From Streptomyces fulvorobeus (GTDB lineage: Bacteria > Actinomycetota > Actinomycetes > Streptomycetales > Streptomycetaceae): 64,000 bases of DNA. Below the pieces are notes generated by a model, which saw only the letters and a list, made by a program, of their open reading frames with translations, did not search any database and was not told the DNA's origin. The stretch is taken from contig NZ_BLWC01000001.1 of the NCBI RefSeq assembly GCF_013167895.1, positions 1,426,001 to 1,490,000 of the forward strand, written 5' to 3'. Below are positions 22,179 through 34,400 of the stretch, piece by piece (the first letter of the stretch is position 1; each line of letters starts with the position of its first letter). Made by a program: the position numbers and the translations under genes.

Positions 22179-22464
22179 CCGGCTATTTTCAGCCATCTGC
22201 CGTCATGTTAAGGACAGGTCACAGCGTGACGGCGGGTGGCGGGGGCGGCGGACCGAATACGGACACACCATCCGTTGAGGTCACTCCACACGTTACACAT
22301 TCATCTCAAACCTTGGTACGGACCGCAGATTTTCTCCCCATTGCCCCCTGTAAGCGCCACAAATGATTGGGCCTGATCGATTCTCTTCAAGACCTGACAT
22401 GGCCACGTAATCTCCCGGCGGCGGGTGAGGAAGTACCTCCCCCACATGTCCGCAAGGAGTCATC

Positions 22465-23463
22465 GTGCGCGCTCTTGTACGCATATCGCCCCGCCTGCGC
22501 CGTCACGCACTGAGCGCGGCCGTACTGGCCGGAACTCTGGCCCTGGCTCCGCTCTCGGCCGCGCCGGGCAGCGCCGTCGCCGCACCCTCGACGGCCCTGT
22601 CCGCCGAGGAGTGCGAGGAGACCTCCGGTGCGAGCGCGACCGCCCGGGAGGCGCACCCCGGCGAGGCCGGCCACGACCACGCCGCCGAGCCCAACGAGGT
22701 GAGCGCGGCCAAGGCCAAGGCCATGGACGCGGATCTCCGGAAGAAGCTGGCGGACCGCCGCCTCGACGGCCGGGCCCTCGCGGCCGGGGCGACCATCCCC
22801 GTCTACTTCCACGTCATCCACTCCGGGGCGACGGGCAAGCTCAGCGCGACTCAGGTCAGCAACCAGCTCAACGTCCTCAACGCCGCGTACAGCGGGGCGG
22901 GCGCCGGGAACACCGACTCCGGCTTCCGCTTCACGCTCGCCGCCACGACCTACACGGACAACGCGTCCTGGTACAACCTGTCCTCCGGCTCCACGGCCGA
23001 GCGGGCCATGAAGACCGCGCTCCGCCAGGGCGGCGCCGACGCGCTCAACGTGTACACCGCCAACCTCGGCGGCGGTCTGCTCGGCTGGGCGACCTTCCCG
23101 AGCTCGTACAACTCCAACCCGTCGATGGACGGCGTGGTCGTCCTCGACACCTCGCTGCCGGGCGGCTCCGCCGCCAACTACGACGAGGGCGACACCGCCA
23201 CCCACGAGGTCGGCCACTGGCTGGGGCTCTACCACACCTTCCAGGGCGGCTGCAACGGGAACGGCGACTACGTCGGCGACACCCCGGCCGAGAAGAGCCC
23301 CGCCTACGCGTGCCCGACCGGCCGCGACAGCTGTGCGAGCAAGGCGGGCGCCGACCCGATCCACAACTTCATGGACTACACCTACGACGCCTGCATGACC
23401 CAGTTCACCACGGGCCAGGTGGCCCGCATGAGCGAGTACTGGAGCGCCTACCGCGCGGGCTGA
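22465..23463 (+). CDS. Secreted pappalysin-like zinc metalloprotease (M43)
   Basis: 332 aa, GTG start after AAGGAG. A Sec signal peptide covers residues 1-40 (basic ISPRLRRHA, hydrophobic core, Ala-X-Ala ending). The catalytic domain has the metzincin zinc motif [11 protein letters not shown] (His247, Glu248, His251, His257) and the Met-turn [11 protein letters not shown] around Met303, which together identify the M43 cytophagalysin/pappalysin family. Four cysteines late in the chain (Cys263, 283, 290, 310) may form disulfides. Residues 41-110 look like a pro-region. It is an exported degradative protease by inference. The 286-base upstream gap is less GC-rich and probably holds its promoter. 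Confidence 0.92.
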   Translation: MRALVRISPRLRRHALSAAVLAGTLALAPLSAAPGSAVAAPSTALSAEECEETSGASATAREAHPGEAGHDHAAEPNEVSAAKAKAMDADLRKKLADRRLDGRALAAGATIPVYFHVIHSGATGKLSATQVSNQLNVLNAAYSGAGAGNTDSGFRFTLAATTYTDNASWYNLSSGSTAERAMKTALRQGGADALNVYTANLGGGLLGWATFPSSYNSNPSMDGVVVLDTSLPGGSAANYDEGDTATHEVGHWLGLYHTFQGGCNGNGDYVGDTPAEKSPAYACPTGRDSCASKAGADPIHNFMDYTYDACMTQFTTGQVARMSEYWSAYRAG

Positions 23464-23483
23464 CCGCCCGGCCGCACGCACAC

Positions 23484-23514
23484 GAGGGGCCCCGCGCACC
23501 GCGCGGGGCCCCTC
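23484..23514. terminator. Stem-loop terminator between convergent genes
   Basis: GAGGGGCCCCGCG and its exact complement form a 13-base-pair stem with a 5-base loop. It lies between the metalloprotease stop (23463) and the convergent hydrolase stop (23524), so it probably ends both transcripts. Confidence 0.8.
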
Positions 23515-23523
23515 ACCTCTCCC

Positions 23524-24093
23524 CTACAGCGTGGCCAGGAAGCCCAGCGCGATCTTCCAGGTCTGCTCGGCGGCCGCCTCGTCGTGGTCGGGCAGCTCCG
23601 GGTCGGTGAAGAGGTGGCCGGCCCCCGGGTAGCGGTAGACCTCCACGTCGGCGCCGGTCCGCTGCATCTGGAGGTACCAGGACGTCAGCCAGTCGTGCGA
23701 CTCGAACGGGTCGGGATCGGCGACGTGCAGCTGTACGGGCAGCTCGTCCACGGACGCGGTCTCCGCGATGTCCGATGTGCCGTGGAACAGCAGCAGGCCG
23801 CGGGCCTTCGCGTCACCGAGGGCGAGGGTCTGCGCGGTAGCCGCGCCGAGGGAGAAGCCCGCGTACACGAGCCCCTGGTCGGAGTAGGGCGCGGCGGCCA
23901 GCACGGCACGGCGCAGCAGCTCGTCCTTGCCCACCCGCTCCTTGAAGGCCATGCCTTCCTCGGCCGAGTCAAAGGTGTGCCCCTCGAAGAGATCGGGCAC
24001 ACGCACGAGATGCCCTGCGGACCGCAGCCGGTCCGCGGCGGCGTGCACCGCGGGCCTCAGTCCGTACATCGAGTGGAAAAGCATGATGTTCAT
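23524..24093 (-). CDS. Dienelactone hydrolase family protein
   Basis: 189 aa alpha/beta hydrolase. The nucleophile elbow in dienelactone hydrolases is usually a cysteine (GFCxGG). Here the equivalent is YAGFSLGAATAQ, with a serine, so a Ser-Asp-His triad is likely. The catalytic Asp fits ADPDPFESHDWL and the His fits YPGAGHLFTDPEL. The N-terminus MNIMLFHSMYGLRPAVHAA begins on the first core strand with no signal peptide, so it is cytoplasmic. The physiological ester or lactone is unknown. It is divergent from the MscS-type channel gene. Confidence 0.85.
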   Translation of the reverse strand: MNIMLFHSMYGLRPAVHAAADRLRSAGHLVRVPDLFEGHTFDSAEEGMAFKERVGKDELLRRAVLAAAPYSDQGLVYAGFSLGAATAQTLALGDAKARGLLLFHGTSDIAETASVDELPVQLHVADPDPFESHDWLTSWYLQMQRTGADVEVYRYPGAGHLFTDPELPDHDEAAAEQTWKIALGFLATL

Positions 24094-24138
24094 GAGGCCA
24101 TGGTGCCAGCTGTACCCGAGAGCTTGGAGGACGAGGGG

Positions 24139-25275
24139 ATGGAGAGCGTGCTGCGCCCGCTGATCGTCGTCGGCGGTGTGCTGGTGATCACCCTGCTGGT
24201 CGGCTGGCTGGTCGATCTGCTGCTGCGGCGTGCCGACGGCAGGCAGGGGAACACCCCCCTGTGGGGCCTGCTGCGCCGTTGCCGGCTGCCGCTGCAACTG
24301 GTGCTCTGCACCGCCCTGCTGGGCGCCAGTTACCCGCACACCCAGCTGGACCTGGTGCACAGGCACCGGGCGGTGATCGCCCAGGTCTTCACCCTGGTGC
24401 TCATCGGGACCTCGGCCTGGCTGGTGGTCCGGGTGGCGGCGACGATCGTCGAGGCGTCGTACACCCGCTACGCCACGGCCACCCGCGATCCGGCGCGGGT
24501 GCGCCGGGTCCGCACCCAGGTGACTTTGATCCAGCGGGTGGTCATAGCCGTCGTGGCGACCGTGGCGATCGCGGCGATGCTGCTGACGTTCCCGGCGATG
24601 CAGACGGTCGGCACGTCGCTGCTCGCCTCGGCAGGCGTGCTGGGCATCGTCGCGGGTGTGGCCGCCCAGTCGACGCTCGGCAACCTCTTCGCCGGTTTCC
24701 AGATCGCCTTCGGCGACATGGTGCGCCTCGGCGACACCGTGGTGGTCGACGGCGAGTGGGGGACCATCGACGAGATCACCCTGACGTTCCTCTCGGTACG
24801 CACGTGGGACGAACGCCGGATCACGATGCCCGTGTCGTACTTCACCAGCCAGCCGTTCGAGAACTGGTCGCGCGGCGGGGCCCAGATGACCGGCACCGTC
24901 TTCTTCCACCTCGACCACTCGGCGCCCGTCGCCGCCATGCGCGAGCAGCTCCGCACCGTCCTCGGCGAGTGCGGGGCCTGGGACGGCCGCGACTGGTCGC
25001 TGGCCGTCACGGACACCACCCCGTCGACGATCCAGGTACGCGCGGTGGTCACCGCGAAGGACGCCGACGACATCTGGACGGTGCGCTGCGCGGTACGGGA
25101 GCAGCTGATCTCCTGGCTGCGCGACCACCATCCGTACGCCCTGCCGCGGATCGCGACCTCGCCCGCCGTGCTGCCTCCGGGCGAGCAGTGGCCCGCGCCC
25201 TCCCCGCTGGACGGCTGGGAGTCCGTCACCGCGGAGAAGGTGGGCGGCGGGGCCGCGCGTACCGGCCGGGGCTGA
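24139..25275 (+). CDS. MscS-family mechanosensitive channel
   Basis: 378 aa. Four transmembrane segments are seen, including LIVVGGVLVITLLVGWLVDL, VIAQVFTLVLIGTSAWLVV and VVIAVVATVAIAAMLLTF, followed by the pore-lining region SLLASAGVLGIVAGVAAQST and the family signature LFAGFQIAFGDMVRLGDTVV. The beta domain (EWGTIDEITLTFLSVRTWDE) and the mixed C-terminal cytoplasmic domain are complete. MscS channels release solutes on hypo-osmotic shock. The ATG at 24139 follows GGAGG at correct spacing; an in-frame ATG at 24100 lacks one. Confidence 0.92.
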   Translation: MESVLRPLIVVGGVLVITLLVGWLVDLLLRRADGRQGNTPLWGLLRRCRLPLQLVLCTALLGASYPHTQLDLVHRHRAVIAQVFTLVLIGTSAWLVVRVAATIVEASYTRYATATRDPARVRRVRTQVTLIQRVVIAVVATVAIAAMLLTFPAMQTVGTSLLASAGVLGIVAGVAAQSTLGNLFAGFQIAFGDMVRLGDTVVVDGEWGTIDEITLTFLSVRTWDERRITMPVSYFTSQPFENWSRGGAQMTGTVFFHLDHSAPVAAMREQLRTVLGECGAWDGRDWSLAVTDTTPSTIQVRAVVTAKDADDIWTVRCAVREQLISWLRDHHPYALPRIATSPAVLPPGEQWPAPSPLDGWESVTAEKVGGGAARTGRG

Positions 25276-25378
25276 CGGAGGGGCCCGCAGCACCGGCGAC
25301 CACGGCTCCGAGCAGCAGTATCTGGTTTACGGTGAGCCCTCCGAAGCTGCCTGGCGGCGTCACAACGGGGCAGAGCCG

Positions 25379-25855
25379 TCAGAGCGCGCGGCGCATCGAC
25401 CGGTGGGAGATGCCCGCGTCCAGGAACTCGGGGCCGTACGCGGCATAGCCGAGCCGCTCGTAGAAACCGAGCGCGTGGGTCTGGGCGTGCAGGTCGACGG
25501 CGGCGAGGCCGAGCCCGCGGGCCTCGTCCTCGATGGCCCGCACCAGCGCCGCGCCGACGCCGAGACCGCGGGAGGCACGGGTCACCGCGAGCCGGCCCAG
25601 CGAGCCGACCGTGAGGTCACCGCCGGTCCTGTCCCCCGCGTCGGCGCCGTGGAGCAGCCGTCCCGTACCGAGTGCCGAGCCGTCGGCCGCCACGGCGAGG
25701 ACGTGGAGCGCGGTCGCGTCGAGGGCGTCGTACTCGATCTCCTCGGGCACCTGCTGCTCGCCCACGAAGACGTCCTTGCGGATCTGGAAGCAGGCCGCGA
25801 GGTCGGCCTCGCCGAGAGCCCTGCGGGTGCTGTACGGGGCGGGCCGGCCGGTCAT
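25379..25855 (-). CDS. GNAT family N-acetyltransferase
   Basis: 158 aa. The GNAT core is intact: [19 protein letters not shown] at the N-terminus, the acetyl-CoA pyrophosphate loop in [20 protein letters not shown], and the terminal [21 protein letters not shown]. The pattern is that of the ElaA/YjcF-like subgroup. Its ATG overlaps the rluD-type gene's stop codon by four bases, so it is translated from the lspA-rluD transcript. Substrate unknown. Confidence 0.88.
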   Translation of the reverse strand: MTGRPAPYSTRRALGEADLAACFQIRKDVFVGEQQVPEEIEYDALDATALHVLAVAADGSALGTGRLLHGADAGDRTGGDLTVGSLGRLAVTRASRGLGVGAALVRAIEDEARGLGLAAVDLHAQTHALGFYERLGYAAYGPEFLDAGISHRSMRRAL

Positions 25856-26793
25856 TCGCTCTCGGCCGCGATCGTGTCGAGGGCGTTCTGGAGGTCGGCC
25901 GGGTAGGTGCTGGCGAACTCGGCCCAGCTGCCGTCGGAGGGGTGCTCGAAGCCGAGGCGGACGGCGTGCAGCCACTGCCGGGTCAGGCCGAGGCGCTTGG
26001 CCAGCGTCGGGTCGGCGCCGTAGGTGAGGTCCCCGACACAGGGGTGGCGGTGGGCGGACATGTGCACCCGGATCTGGTGGGTGCGGCCCGTCTCCAGCTT
26101 GATGTCGAGGAGGCTGGCGGCGCGGTACGCCTCGATGAGGTCGTAGTGCGTGACGGACGGCTTGCCCTCGGCCGTGACCGCCCACTTGTAGTCGTGGTTG
26201 GGGTGGCGCCCGATGGGGGCGTCGATCGTCCCGCTCATCGGGTCCGGGTGGCCCTGGACGAGCGCGTGGTACTTCTTGTCGACGACCCGGTCGCGGAACT
26301 GTGCCTTGAGGAGCGTGTACGCCCGCTCCGACTTGGCGACGACCATCAGCCCTGACGTACCGACGTCCAGCCGGTGCACGATGCCCTGGCGCTCCGCGGC
26401 GCCGGACGTGGAGATGCGGTACCCGGCCGCGGCGAGACCGCCGATGACCGTGGTGCCCGTCCAGCCGGGGCTCGGGTGGGCGGCCACACCGACCGGCTTC
26501 ATGATGACGACGATGTCGTCGTCGTCATGGACGATCTCCATGCCCTCGACGGGCTCGGCGACGATCTGGACCGGAGCGGCCGCCTGCGGCATCTCGACCT
26601 CCAGCCAGGCACCGCCGTGCACCCGGTCCGACTTCACGGCGACCGAACCGTCCACCTGGACCTTCCCGGCGGCTGCGAGCTCTGCGGCCTTCGTGCGGGA
26701 GAAACCGAACATCCGGGAGATGGCGGCGTCGACCCGCTCGCCTTCCAGGCCATCGGGTACGGGCAGGGTGCGGACCTCGGGTTGCGTACTCAC
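25852..26793 (-). CDS. rluD: RluA/RluD-family rRNA pseudouridine synthase
   Basis: 313 aa. An S4 RNA-binding domain at residues 10-75 ([27 protein letters not shown]) precedes the pseudouridine synthase core. The catalytic aspartate is in the signature [16 protein letters not shown]. Other core motifs are [18 protein letters not shown] and [13 protein letters not shown]. Members of this family modify uridines of helix 69 of 23S rRNA. GTG start, and the gene lies 23 bases downstream of lspA. This lspA-rluD order is conserved widely. The exact RNA target is inferred. Confidence 0.93.
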   Translation of the reverse strand: MSTQPEVRTLPVPDGLEGERVDAAISRMFGFSRTKAAELAAAGKVQVDGSVAVKSDRVHGGAWLEVEMPQAAAPVQIVAEPVEGMEIVHDDDDIVVIMKPVGVAAHPSPGWTGTTVIGGLAAAGYRISTSGAAERQGIVHRLDVGTSGLMVVAKSERAYTLLKAQFRDRVVDKKYHALVQGHPDPMSGTIDAPIGRHPNHDYKWAVTAEGKPSVTHYDLIEAYRAASLLDIKLETGRTHQIRVHMSAHRHPCVGDLTYGADPTLAKRLGLTRQWLHAVRLGFEHPSDGSWAEFASTYPADLQNALDTIAAESE

Positions 26794-26816
26794 CTGTCGA
26801 GTATGCCTTGCGCCTG

Positions 26817-27422
26817 CTAGTCCTTGTGCACGGTGCCGTCGGGGTCCAGGCCCTTGAAGGAGAGGATCACGATCAGGATGCCGCCGCAGACGATCGCGGA
26901 GTCCGCCAGGTTGAAGACGGCGAAGTGGGCCGGGGCGATGAAGTCGACGACGGCCCCCTCGAAGACTCCCGGCGCCCGGAAGATGCGGTCGGTGAGGTTG
27001 CCGAGCGCACCGCCGAGCAGCATCCCGAGGGCGATGGCCCACGGCAGGCTGTACAGCTTGCGGGCCAGCCGGGCGATCACCACGATCACCGCGGCGGCGA
27101 TGAACGTGAAGATGATCGTGAACGCCTCGCCGAATCCGAACGCGGCGCCCGCGTTCCGGATGGCGTCGAACTTCAGCCAGTCGCCGAAGATCTCGATCGG
27201 CTCCTGGTGCTCCAGCTTCGCCACCACGATCATCTTGCTGATCAGGTCCAGCAGATAGGCGAAGAGGGCCACGCCGAACAGGACGAGGATCTTCCGCTTG
27301 CCCCTGCCGCCCGTGCCCTCGGAGACGGCCGTGCCGTCGGCGGGCTGCTGGGCCCCTGCCCCGTCAGCCCCCCCGGCATCAGGAATGTCCGGCGTATCGA
27401 TGATGCGCTCCGCCTCTGCCAC
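26817..27422 (-). CDS. lspA: Lipoprotein signal peptidase LspA
   Basis: 201 aa signal peptidase II, which cleaves the signal peptide of prolipoproteins after lipid attachment. The four membrane segments are [60 protein letters not shown] and the C-terminal [17 protein letters not shown]. The catalytic aspartates are in NLTDRIF and FNLADSAI, with NAGAAFGFG also conserved. A polar N-terminal extension of about 40 residues (rich in Ala, Gly and Asp) is typical of actinobacterial forms. GTG start. Confidence 0.95.
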   Translation of the reverse strand: MAEAERIIDTPDIPDAGGADGAGAQQPADGTAVSEGTGGRGKRKILVLFGVALFAYLLDLISKMIVVAKLEHQEPIEIFGDWLKFDAIRNAGAAFGFGEAFTIIFTFIAAAVIVVIARLARKLYSLPWAIALGMLLGGALGNLTDRIFRAPGVFEGAVVDFIAPAHFAVFNLADSAIVCGGILIVILSFKGLDPDGTVHKD

Positions 27423-27480
27423 GTGAGTCCCTCAACCTAGGTGCCTGACTGAGGACGAGGGTACGACACACCTCAGCCGT

Positions 27481-28203
27481 TCACCCGCGACGCTCCTGCT
27501 TCTGCTTGTCCTCCACGCACAGCGTGGCCCGGGGGAACGCCTGCATCCGGGCCTTGCCGATCGGATTGCCGCAGACCTCGCAGAGTCCGTAGGTCCCCGC
27601 GTCGAGCCGGGCGAGGGCGCGCTCGGTCTGCTCCAGCATCTCCTGGGCGTTGGCGGCGAGGGAGAGCTCGTGCTCACGGGTGATGTTCTTGGTGCCCGTG
27701 TCGGCGTCGTCGTCGCCCGCCCCGTCACCGGAATCCCGCATCAGCCCGGCGAGTGCGGCGCCCGACGCCTCCAGTTCGCTGCGCAGCCGCATGACCTCGC
27801 CGGACAGCACGGTCCGCGCCTCGGTGACCTCCTGAGGCGTCCAGGGCTCCTCACCGGGCCGTACCGCCAGTTCCCCGGGCGCCGTCACGGCCGCGGGTCG
27901 GGCCTGGGGCACAGCTGTCGCGCTCTTCTTGACTACCACCGTGTGGGCTCCCGTCTGTTCGGCGGCCGCGGCCGCCTCCGTGGCCGCCGCCTTCTTGGCG
28001 GATGGCTTCCCGGCCGCGGTCTTCCCCGCCGCGGCCTTCCCCACCGCTTTCGCGGCCTTCTTCACTGCCTTCTTCGCCGTCTTCTTCGCGGCCGGTGCCG
28101 TTCCGGCGGCTTCCGGCCCCGTTTCCTCGCTCGTCTCCCCGGCTGCCGCCACCGTGGATCTCCCGGACGCCGTTCTCGATACGGCGGTCTTCTTCGCCAC
28201 CAT
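27481..28203 (-). CDS. DksA/TraR-type zinc-finger protein with Lys/Ala-rich tail
   Basis: 240 aa. Residues 1-75 form a low-complexity Lys/Ala tail of the histone H1 type (AKKTAKKAVKKAAKAVGKAA, then KTAAGKPSAKKAAATEAAAA). The C-terminal half is DksA/TraR-like: an acidic coiled helix (TEARTVLSGEVMRLRSELEA), ITREHELSLAANAQEMLEQT and the zinc finger GLCEVCGNPIGKARMQAFPR with a following LCVEDK. Three zinc-binding cysteines are clear, but the usual fourth position is Asp (CVED rather than CVxC). DksA-type proteins bind RNA polymerase in its secondary channel; the basic tail suggests DNA or RNA contact. ATG start preceded by GAAGGGG. Confidence 0.85.
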   Translation of the reverse strand: MVAKKTAVSRTASGRSTVAAAGETSEETGPEAAGTAPAAKKTAKKAVKKAAKAVGKAAAGKTAAGKPSAKKAAATEAAAAAEQTGAHTVVVKKSATAVPQARPAAVTAPGELAVRPGEEPWTPQEVTEARTVLSGEVMRLRSELEASGAALAGLMRDSGDGAGDDDADTGTKNITREHELSLAANAQEMLEQTERALARLDAGTYGLCEVCGNPIGKARMQAFPRATLCVEDKQKQERRG

Positions 28204-28484
28204 GGCCGCGGCCCCTTCACATATCGTGATCTTGCACGCGAATCGTGCTGGGACGATAAGTCGAGCCCAGCCCCGCGGCAACGGGGCACGCCGCCCGCGC
28301 GCCGCTCCTGGAGCCCGGGTCCGACGCGCTTGCATCCGTTGTGCCCAGCTCCTCGCCCGGTAATCCGCTCCCGTGGTCATGCCGGGACTCCGTCCGGCCC
28401 CCTCTGGCCATTCGGGTCACGCCCGTACCGTCCGTTGAACCGGTCGGCCGTCGGCCGTACGGGCCCGTACACTGACCCCAGCGA

Positions 28485-28745
28485 GAGGCGTGGATGGGAC
28501 GAGTAGCGTCGTACGCAGCCAGGAGCGACCCGGGGACGGTGGAAGCCCGGGGGCGAGCGCGTCGTGAAGATCACCCCGGAGCCGTCGGAAGAACGCCGCG
28601 AGGCGCGTAGACCCGGCATCGCGACCCCAATGAGGGGGCCAAGGGCGACACCACGCCCGGGGCCAAGGAGGGTGGTACCGCGGGAACCGCACGGTTCTCG
28701 TCCCTCCGACGGAAGTGGAACGCGTCCGCCGGAGGAAGCCCGCAC
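28485..28745 (+). ncRNA. Translational T-box riboswitch of ileS
   Basis: The leader contains the T-box sequence AGGGTGGTACCGCGG at 28669-28683, which pairs with the acceptor end of uncharged tRNA. Stem I carries the AGTA motif (28502-28505) and a distal GGTGGAAG region. The likely specifier is ATC at 28570-28572 (isoleucine), preceded by GAAG and followed by AC as in other T-boxes. GGAGGG (28667-28672) can pair with CCCTCC (28702-28707). Alternatively CCTCCGACGG (28703-28712) pairs with CCGCCGGAGG (28726-28735), hiding the Shine-Dalgarno sequence. The two pairings are mutually exclusive, so uncharged tRNA(Ile) should free translation of ileS. Such translational T-boxes are known ahead of actinobacterial ileS. 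Confidence 0.9.
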
Positions 28746-31892
<3,147 letters not shown>

Positions 31893-31902
31893 CCACCCTC
31901 GC

Positions 31903-31937
31903 GAAGGCCCGGCCGGACTGCTTCCGGCCGGGCCTTC
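31903..31937 (+). terminator. ileS terminator hairpin
   Basis: GAAGGCCCGGCCGGA and its exact complement form a 15-base-pair stem with a 5-base loop (CTGCT), starting 11 bases after the ileS stop. Downstream bases GTGC do not form a U tract. Confidence 0.85.
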
Positions 31938-32019
31938 GTGCTGTTCCCACGGGGCACTCCTGAGCCGTCGGCGCCCGGGGCCCGGGACCGGGGCGGAGAC
32001 CCGGGTACGGGACACGGCA

Positions 32020-32057
32020 AAGGGCCGGGCCCCGGGGAATCCCGGGGCCCGGCCCTT
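32020..32057 (-). terminator. divIVA-side terminator hairpin
   Basis: A perfect 17-base-pair stem (AAGGGCCGGGCCCCGGG with its complement) with loop GAAT lies 41 bases past the divIVA stop. As ileS and divIVA converge, this hairpin and the one at 31903-31937 insulate them from each other. Confidence 0.82.
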
Positions 32058-32097
32058 CAGCCTGCCGACGGCTACGCGCTCAGCGAGCGCGAACCGC

Positions 32098-33234
32098 TCA
32101 GTTGTCGTCCTCGTCGATCAGGAACCCGCGCATCGGCGAAGGTGCCTGCTGCATCGGCTGCGGCGCCTGCGGCCGTACCGGTGCCATCGGCTGCGTCATC
32201 GCGGGCGACATCTGCTGCTGGCCGCCGTACGAGGGCCCGCCCATGGACGGGTTGCCGCCCATCTGCTGGTTGCCGTGGCCGCCGTGGTTGCCGCCCATGC
32301 CGTGACCCATCGCACCCGCACCGGCCGGAGCCAGCGAGGGCGACGGCGGCAGGGAAGCGGTCGCCGGAGTCCGCGGCGGGGCCAGCGAGTCGTCGGCCTG
32401 GGTCTCCAACTGGCGCAGCTGGCTCTCCAGGTACGACTTCAGCCGCGTGCGGTACTCGCGCTCGAAGCCACGCAGGTCCTCGACCTTGCGCTCAAGCGTC
32501 GCGCGGGCCGACTCCAGCGAGCCCATCGCCACGCGGTGCTTCTCCTGCGCGTCCCGCTCCAGGGCGTCCGCCTTGGCTCGCGCGTCGCGCTCCAGACCCT
32601 CGGCGCGGCTGCGCGCCTCGCCGACGATCTTGTTGGCCTCGGAACGGGCCTCCGCGATCGCCTGGTCGGCGGTCTGCTGCGCGAGCGAGAGGACACGGGC
32701 GGCACTGTCGCCACCGGGACCCTGCTGCTGCATCTGCGGCTGCTGCTGTTGTTGTTGCTGCTGCATCTGCATCTGCTGCATCTGCTGCTGCTGCGGGTTG
32801 TGGCCCATGGGACCGCCCATGGGGCCGCCCTGCATCGGGCCGGGGCCGTGCGGGCCCTGCGGACCGGGGCCGTGGCCACCCTGGGGGCCATGACCGCTGG
32901 GACCGGCGGGCAGCTGCGGAGCGCCACCGGACAGCTGGGGCGGACCCATCTGCGGGGGCTGCTGCTGCACCGGTGGACCGGATATGGCGGCGGGAACGGG
33001 CGCACCGGGGCGATCCTGCGGCTCCGGCTTGCGCATGCCCTGCTGCTGGTTCTGCGCGGCAGCACGCGTGGCAGCGGCCAGCTTGGCGCGCAGGTCCTCG
33101 TTCTCGCGGAGCAGACGCGTCAGCTCGGATTCGACCTCGTCGAGGAAGGCATCGACCTCGTCCTCGTCATAGCCTTCTCGGAGGCGGACGGTCGTGAACT
33201 GCTTGTTCCGCACGTCCTCGGGGGTCAGCGGCAT
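32098..33234 (-). CDS. divIVA: Polarity protein DivIVA (Wag31)
   Basis: 378 aa coiled-coil protein that marks hyphal tips and directs polar wall growth in Streptomyces. The N-terminal DivIVA domain MPLTPEDVRNKQFTTVRLRE with GYDEDEVDAFLDEVE contains the membrane-contact Phe and Arg, followed by a first coiled coil. Residues about 75-190 form a Gln/Pro/Gly/Met-rich linker including a run of eight glutamines. A second coiled coil spans about 200-295 (ARVLSLAQQTADQAIAEARS, ERKVEDLRGFEREYRTRLKS). The C-terminus is again Gly/Met/Gln-rich, ending FLIDEDDN. The start is set by the family N-terminus and GTGAAGAAG upstream. It closes the division cluster. Confidence 0.96.
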   Translation of the reverse strand: MPLTPEDVRNKQFTTVRLREGYDEDEVDAFLDEVESELTRLLRENEDLRAKLAAATRAAAQNQQQGMRKPEPQDRPGAPVPAAISGPPVQQQPPQMGPPQLSGGAPQLPAGPSGHGPQGGHGPGPQGPHGPGPMQGGPMGGPMGHNPQQQQMQQMQMQQQQQQQQPQMQQQGPGGDSAARVLSLAQQTADQAIAEARSEANKIVGEARSRAEGLERDARAKADALERDAQEKHRVAMGSLESARATLERKVEDLRGFEREYRTRLKSYLESQLRQLETQADDSLAPPRTPATASLPPSPSLAPAGAGAMGHGMGGNHGGHGNQQMGGNPSMGGPSYGGQQQMSPAMTQPMAPVRPQAPQPMQQAPSPMRGFLIDEDDN

Positions 33235-33283
33235 CTCTTCTTCACCTCTACGTAGTCGTCGGCAGTCGGCAGGACCGTATCGC

Positions 33284-33580
33284 TCACATCCCACGCCCAA
33301 TGCTGCTCACAACACTGATCAGGATGTAGACGATGATCATCAGAACGAAGAAGGACAGGTCGAGTGCCACGCCCCCGAGACGCAGCGGCGGGATGACCCG
33401 CCGCAGAAGCTTGAGCGGTGGATCAGTGACTGTGTAGGTGGCCTCCAGTACGACCACCATCGCCTTGCCCGGTTGCCATGAACGCGCGAACTGGAAGACG
33501 TAGTCCATGACCAGCCGGAAGATCAGCACGATGAGGAAACACATCAGCGCGATATAGACCACATCCAGTGCGACGCCCAT
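33284..33580 (-). CDS. YggT/YlmG-family membrane protein
   Basis: 98 aa with two membrane segments, VVYIALMCFLIVLIFRLVMD and LDLSFFVLMIIVYILISVV, separated by a cytoplasmic loop with the family motif ATYTVTDPPLKLLRRVIPPL. YggT proteins sit between sepF and divIVA in many Gram-positive bacteria and contribute to division or envelope processes by an unknown mechanism. ATG start. The gap to divIVA is 49 bases, consistent with co-transcription. Confidence 0.92.
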   Translation of the reverse strand: MGVALDVVYIALMCFLIVLIFRLVMDYVFQFARSWQPGKAMVVVLEATYTVTDPPLKLLRRVIPPLRLGGVALDLSFFVLMIIVYILISVVSSIGRGM

Positions 33581-33651
33581 ACTCGCGCTTCCCTCTCCCC
33601 TGGCTCTCGTTGCTCCGGCCTCTCGGCCGGGTCGTTCCCGGTGTCGTGTTC

Positions 33652-34275
33652 TCAGCTCTGGTTGAAGAATCCGCCCTCTGCGATCCGGGCCTTGTCCTCC
33701 GCCGTGACATCGACGTTAGCAGGCGACAACAGGAACACCTTCTGCGTCACGCGCTCAATGCTGCCATGGAGACCGAAGACAAGTCCCGCGGCAAAGTCGA
33801 CAAGTCGCTTCGCGTCCGTGTCGTCCATCTCTGTGAGGTTCATGATCACCGGAGTGCCCTCACGGAAGTGTTCCCCGATGGTACGGGCCTCGTTGTAGGT
33901 CCGGGGGTGCAGCGTGGTGATGCGGTAGGGCTCCCGGTCGGAGACGACCTTGGGCATGATCACGGGTGCGTTCTTCTCCATGTTCGGACGTTCAGGTGTG
34001 ATAGATGCCACGGGTGCGATTCGGGCGGGTCGTCCGCTTTCCGCGGGGAGCTGAACCGGCTCCCGCTGTGCGGGCGGCTGTACCACTCGTACCGGTTCGT
34101 CCCGTTCGCGGTCGCGTTCCCGCTCCACCTGATGCGCGGGCTGATGCCGCCGCCGGTCCCGGTCGGGCTCCGGCTCGGGTTCGAATTCGTCATCGGGGTC
34201 GAACCCCGGACCGTCGTACCCATCGTCCTCCACGAGGCCGAGGTAGACCGCCATCTTGCGCATCGCGCCGGCCAT
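33652..34275 (-). CDS. sepF: Cell division protein SepF
   Basis: 207 aa. The N-terminal amphipathic segment [20 protein letters not shown] is the membrane-binding helix. A long charged linker (about 20-85, rich in Asp, Glu, Pro and Arg) follows, then the conserved SepF core with [20 protein letters not shown] and [20 protein letters not shown], which dimerises and binds the FtsZ tail. SepF anchors FtsZ to the membrane and is especially important in actinobacteria, which lack FtsA. It lies in the usual order between yggS and yggT. Confidence 0.95.
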   Translation of the reverse strand: MAGAMRKMAVYLGLVEDDGYDGPGFDPDDEFEPEPEPDRDRRRHQPAHQVERERDRERDEPVRVVQPPAQREPVQLPAESGRPARIAPVASITPERPNMEKNAPVIMPKVVSDREPYRITTLHPRTYNEARTIGEHFREGTPVIMNLTEMDDTDAKRLVDFAAGLVFGLHGSIERVTQKVFLLSPANVDVTAEDKARIAEGGFFNQS

Positions 34276-34400
34276 GCTCCGAGTCCTCCGCTCTGTGGTG
34301 GATCGGCATTCGTCACCAAGTGCCCGCGATCCACTGTGGCCTGGCCGCCCGGGGCGGACATGACCATATTTTCTGCTGTGGTCCGACTTGCTTCGCGACG

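Noticed and set aside
22179..22464. Small gene in the gap before the metalloprotease
   Set aside because: No open frame here has both a ribosome binding site and Streptomyces codon usage; the lower GC content fits a promoter region.
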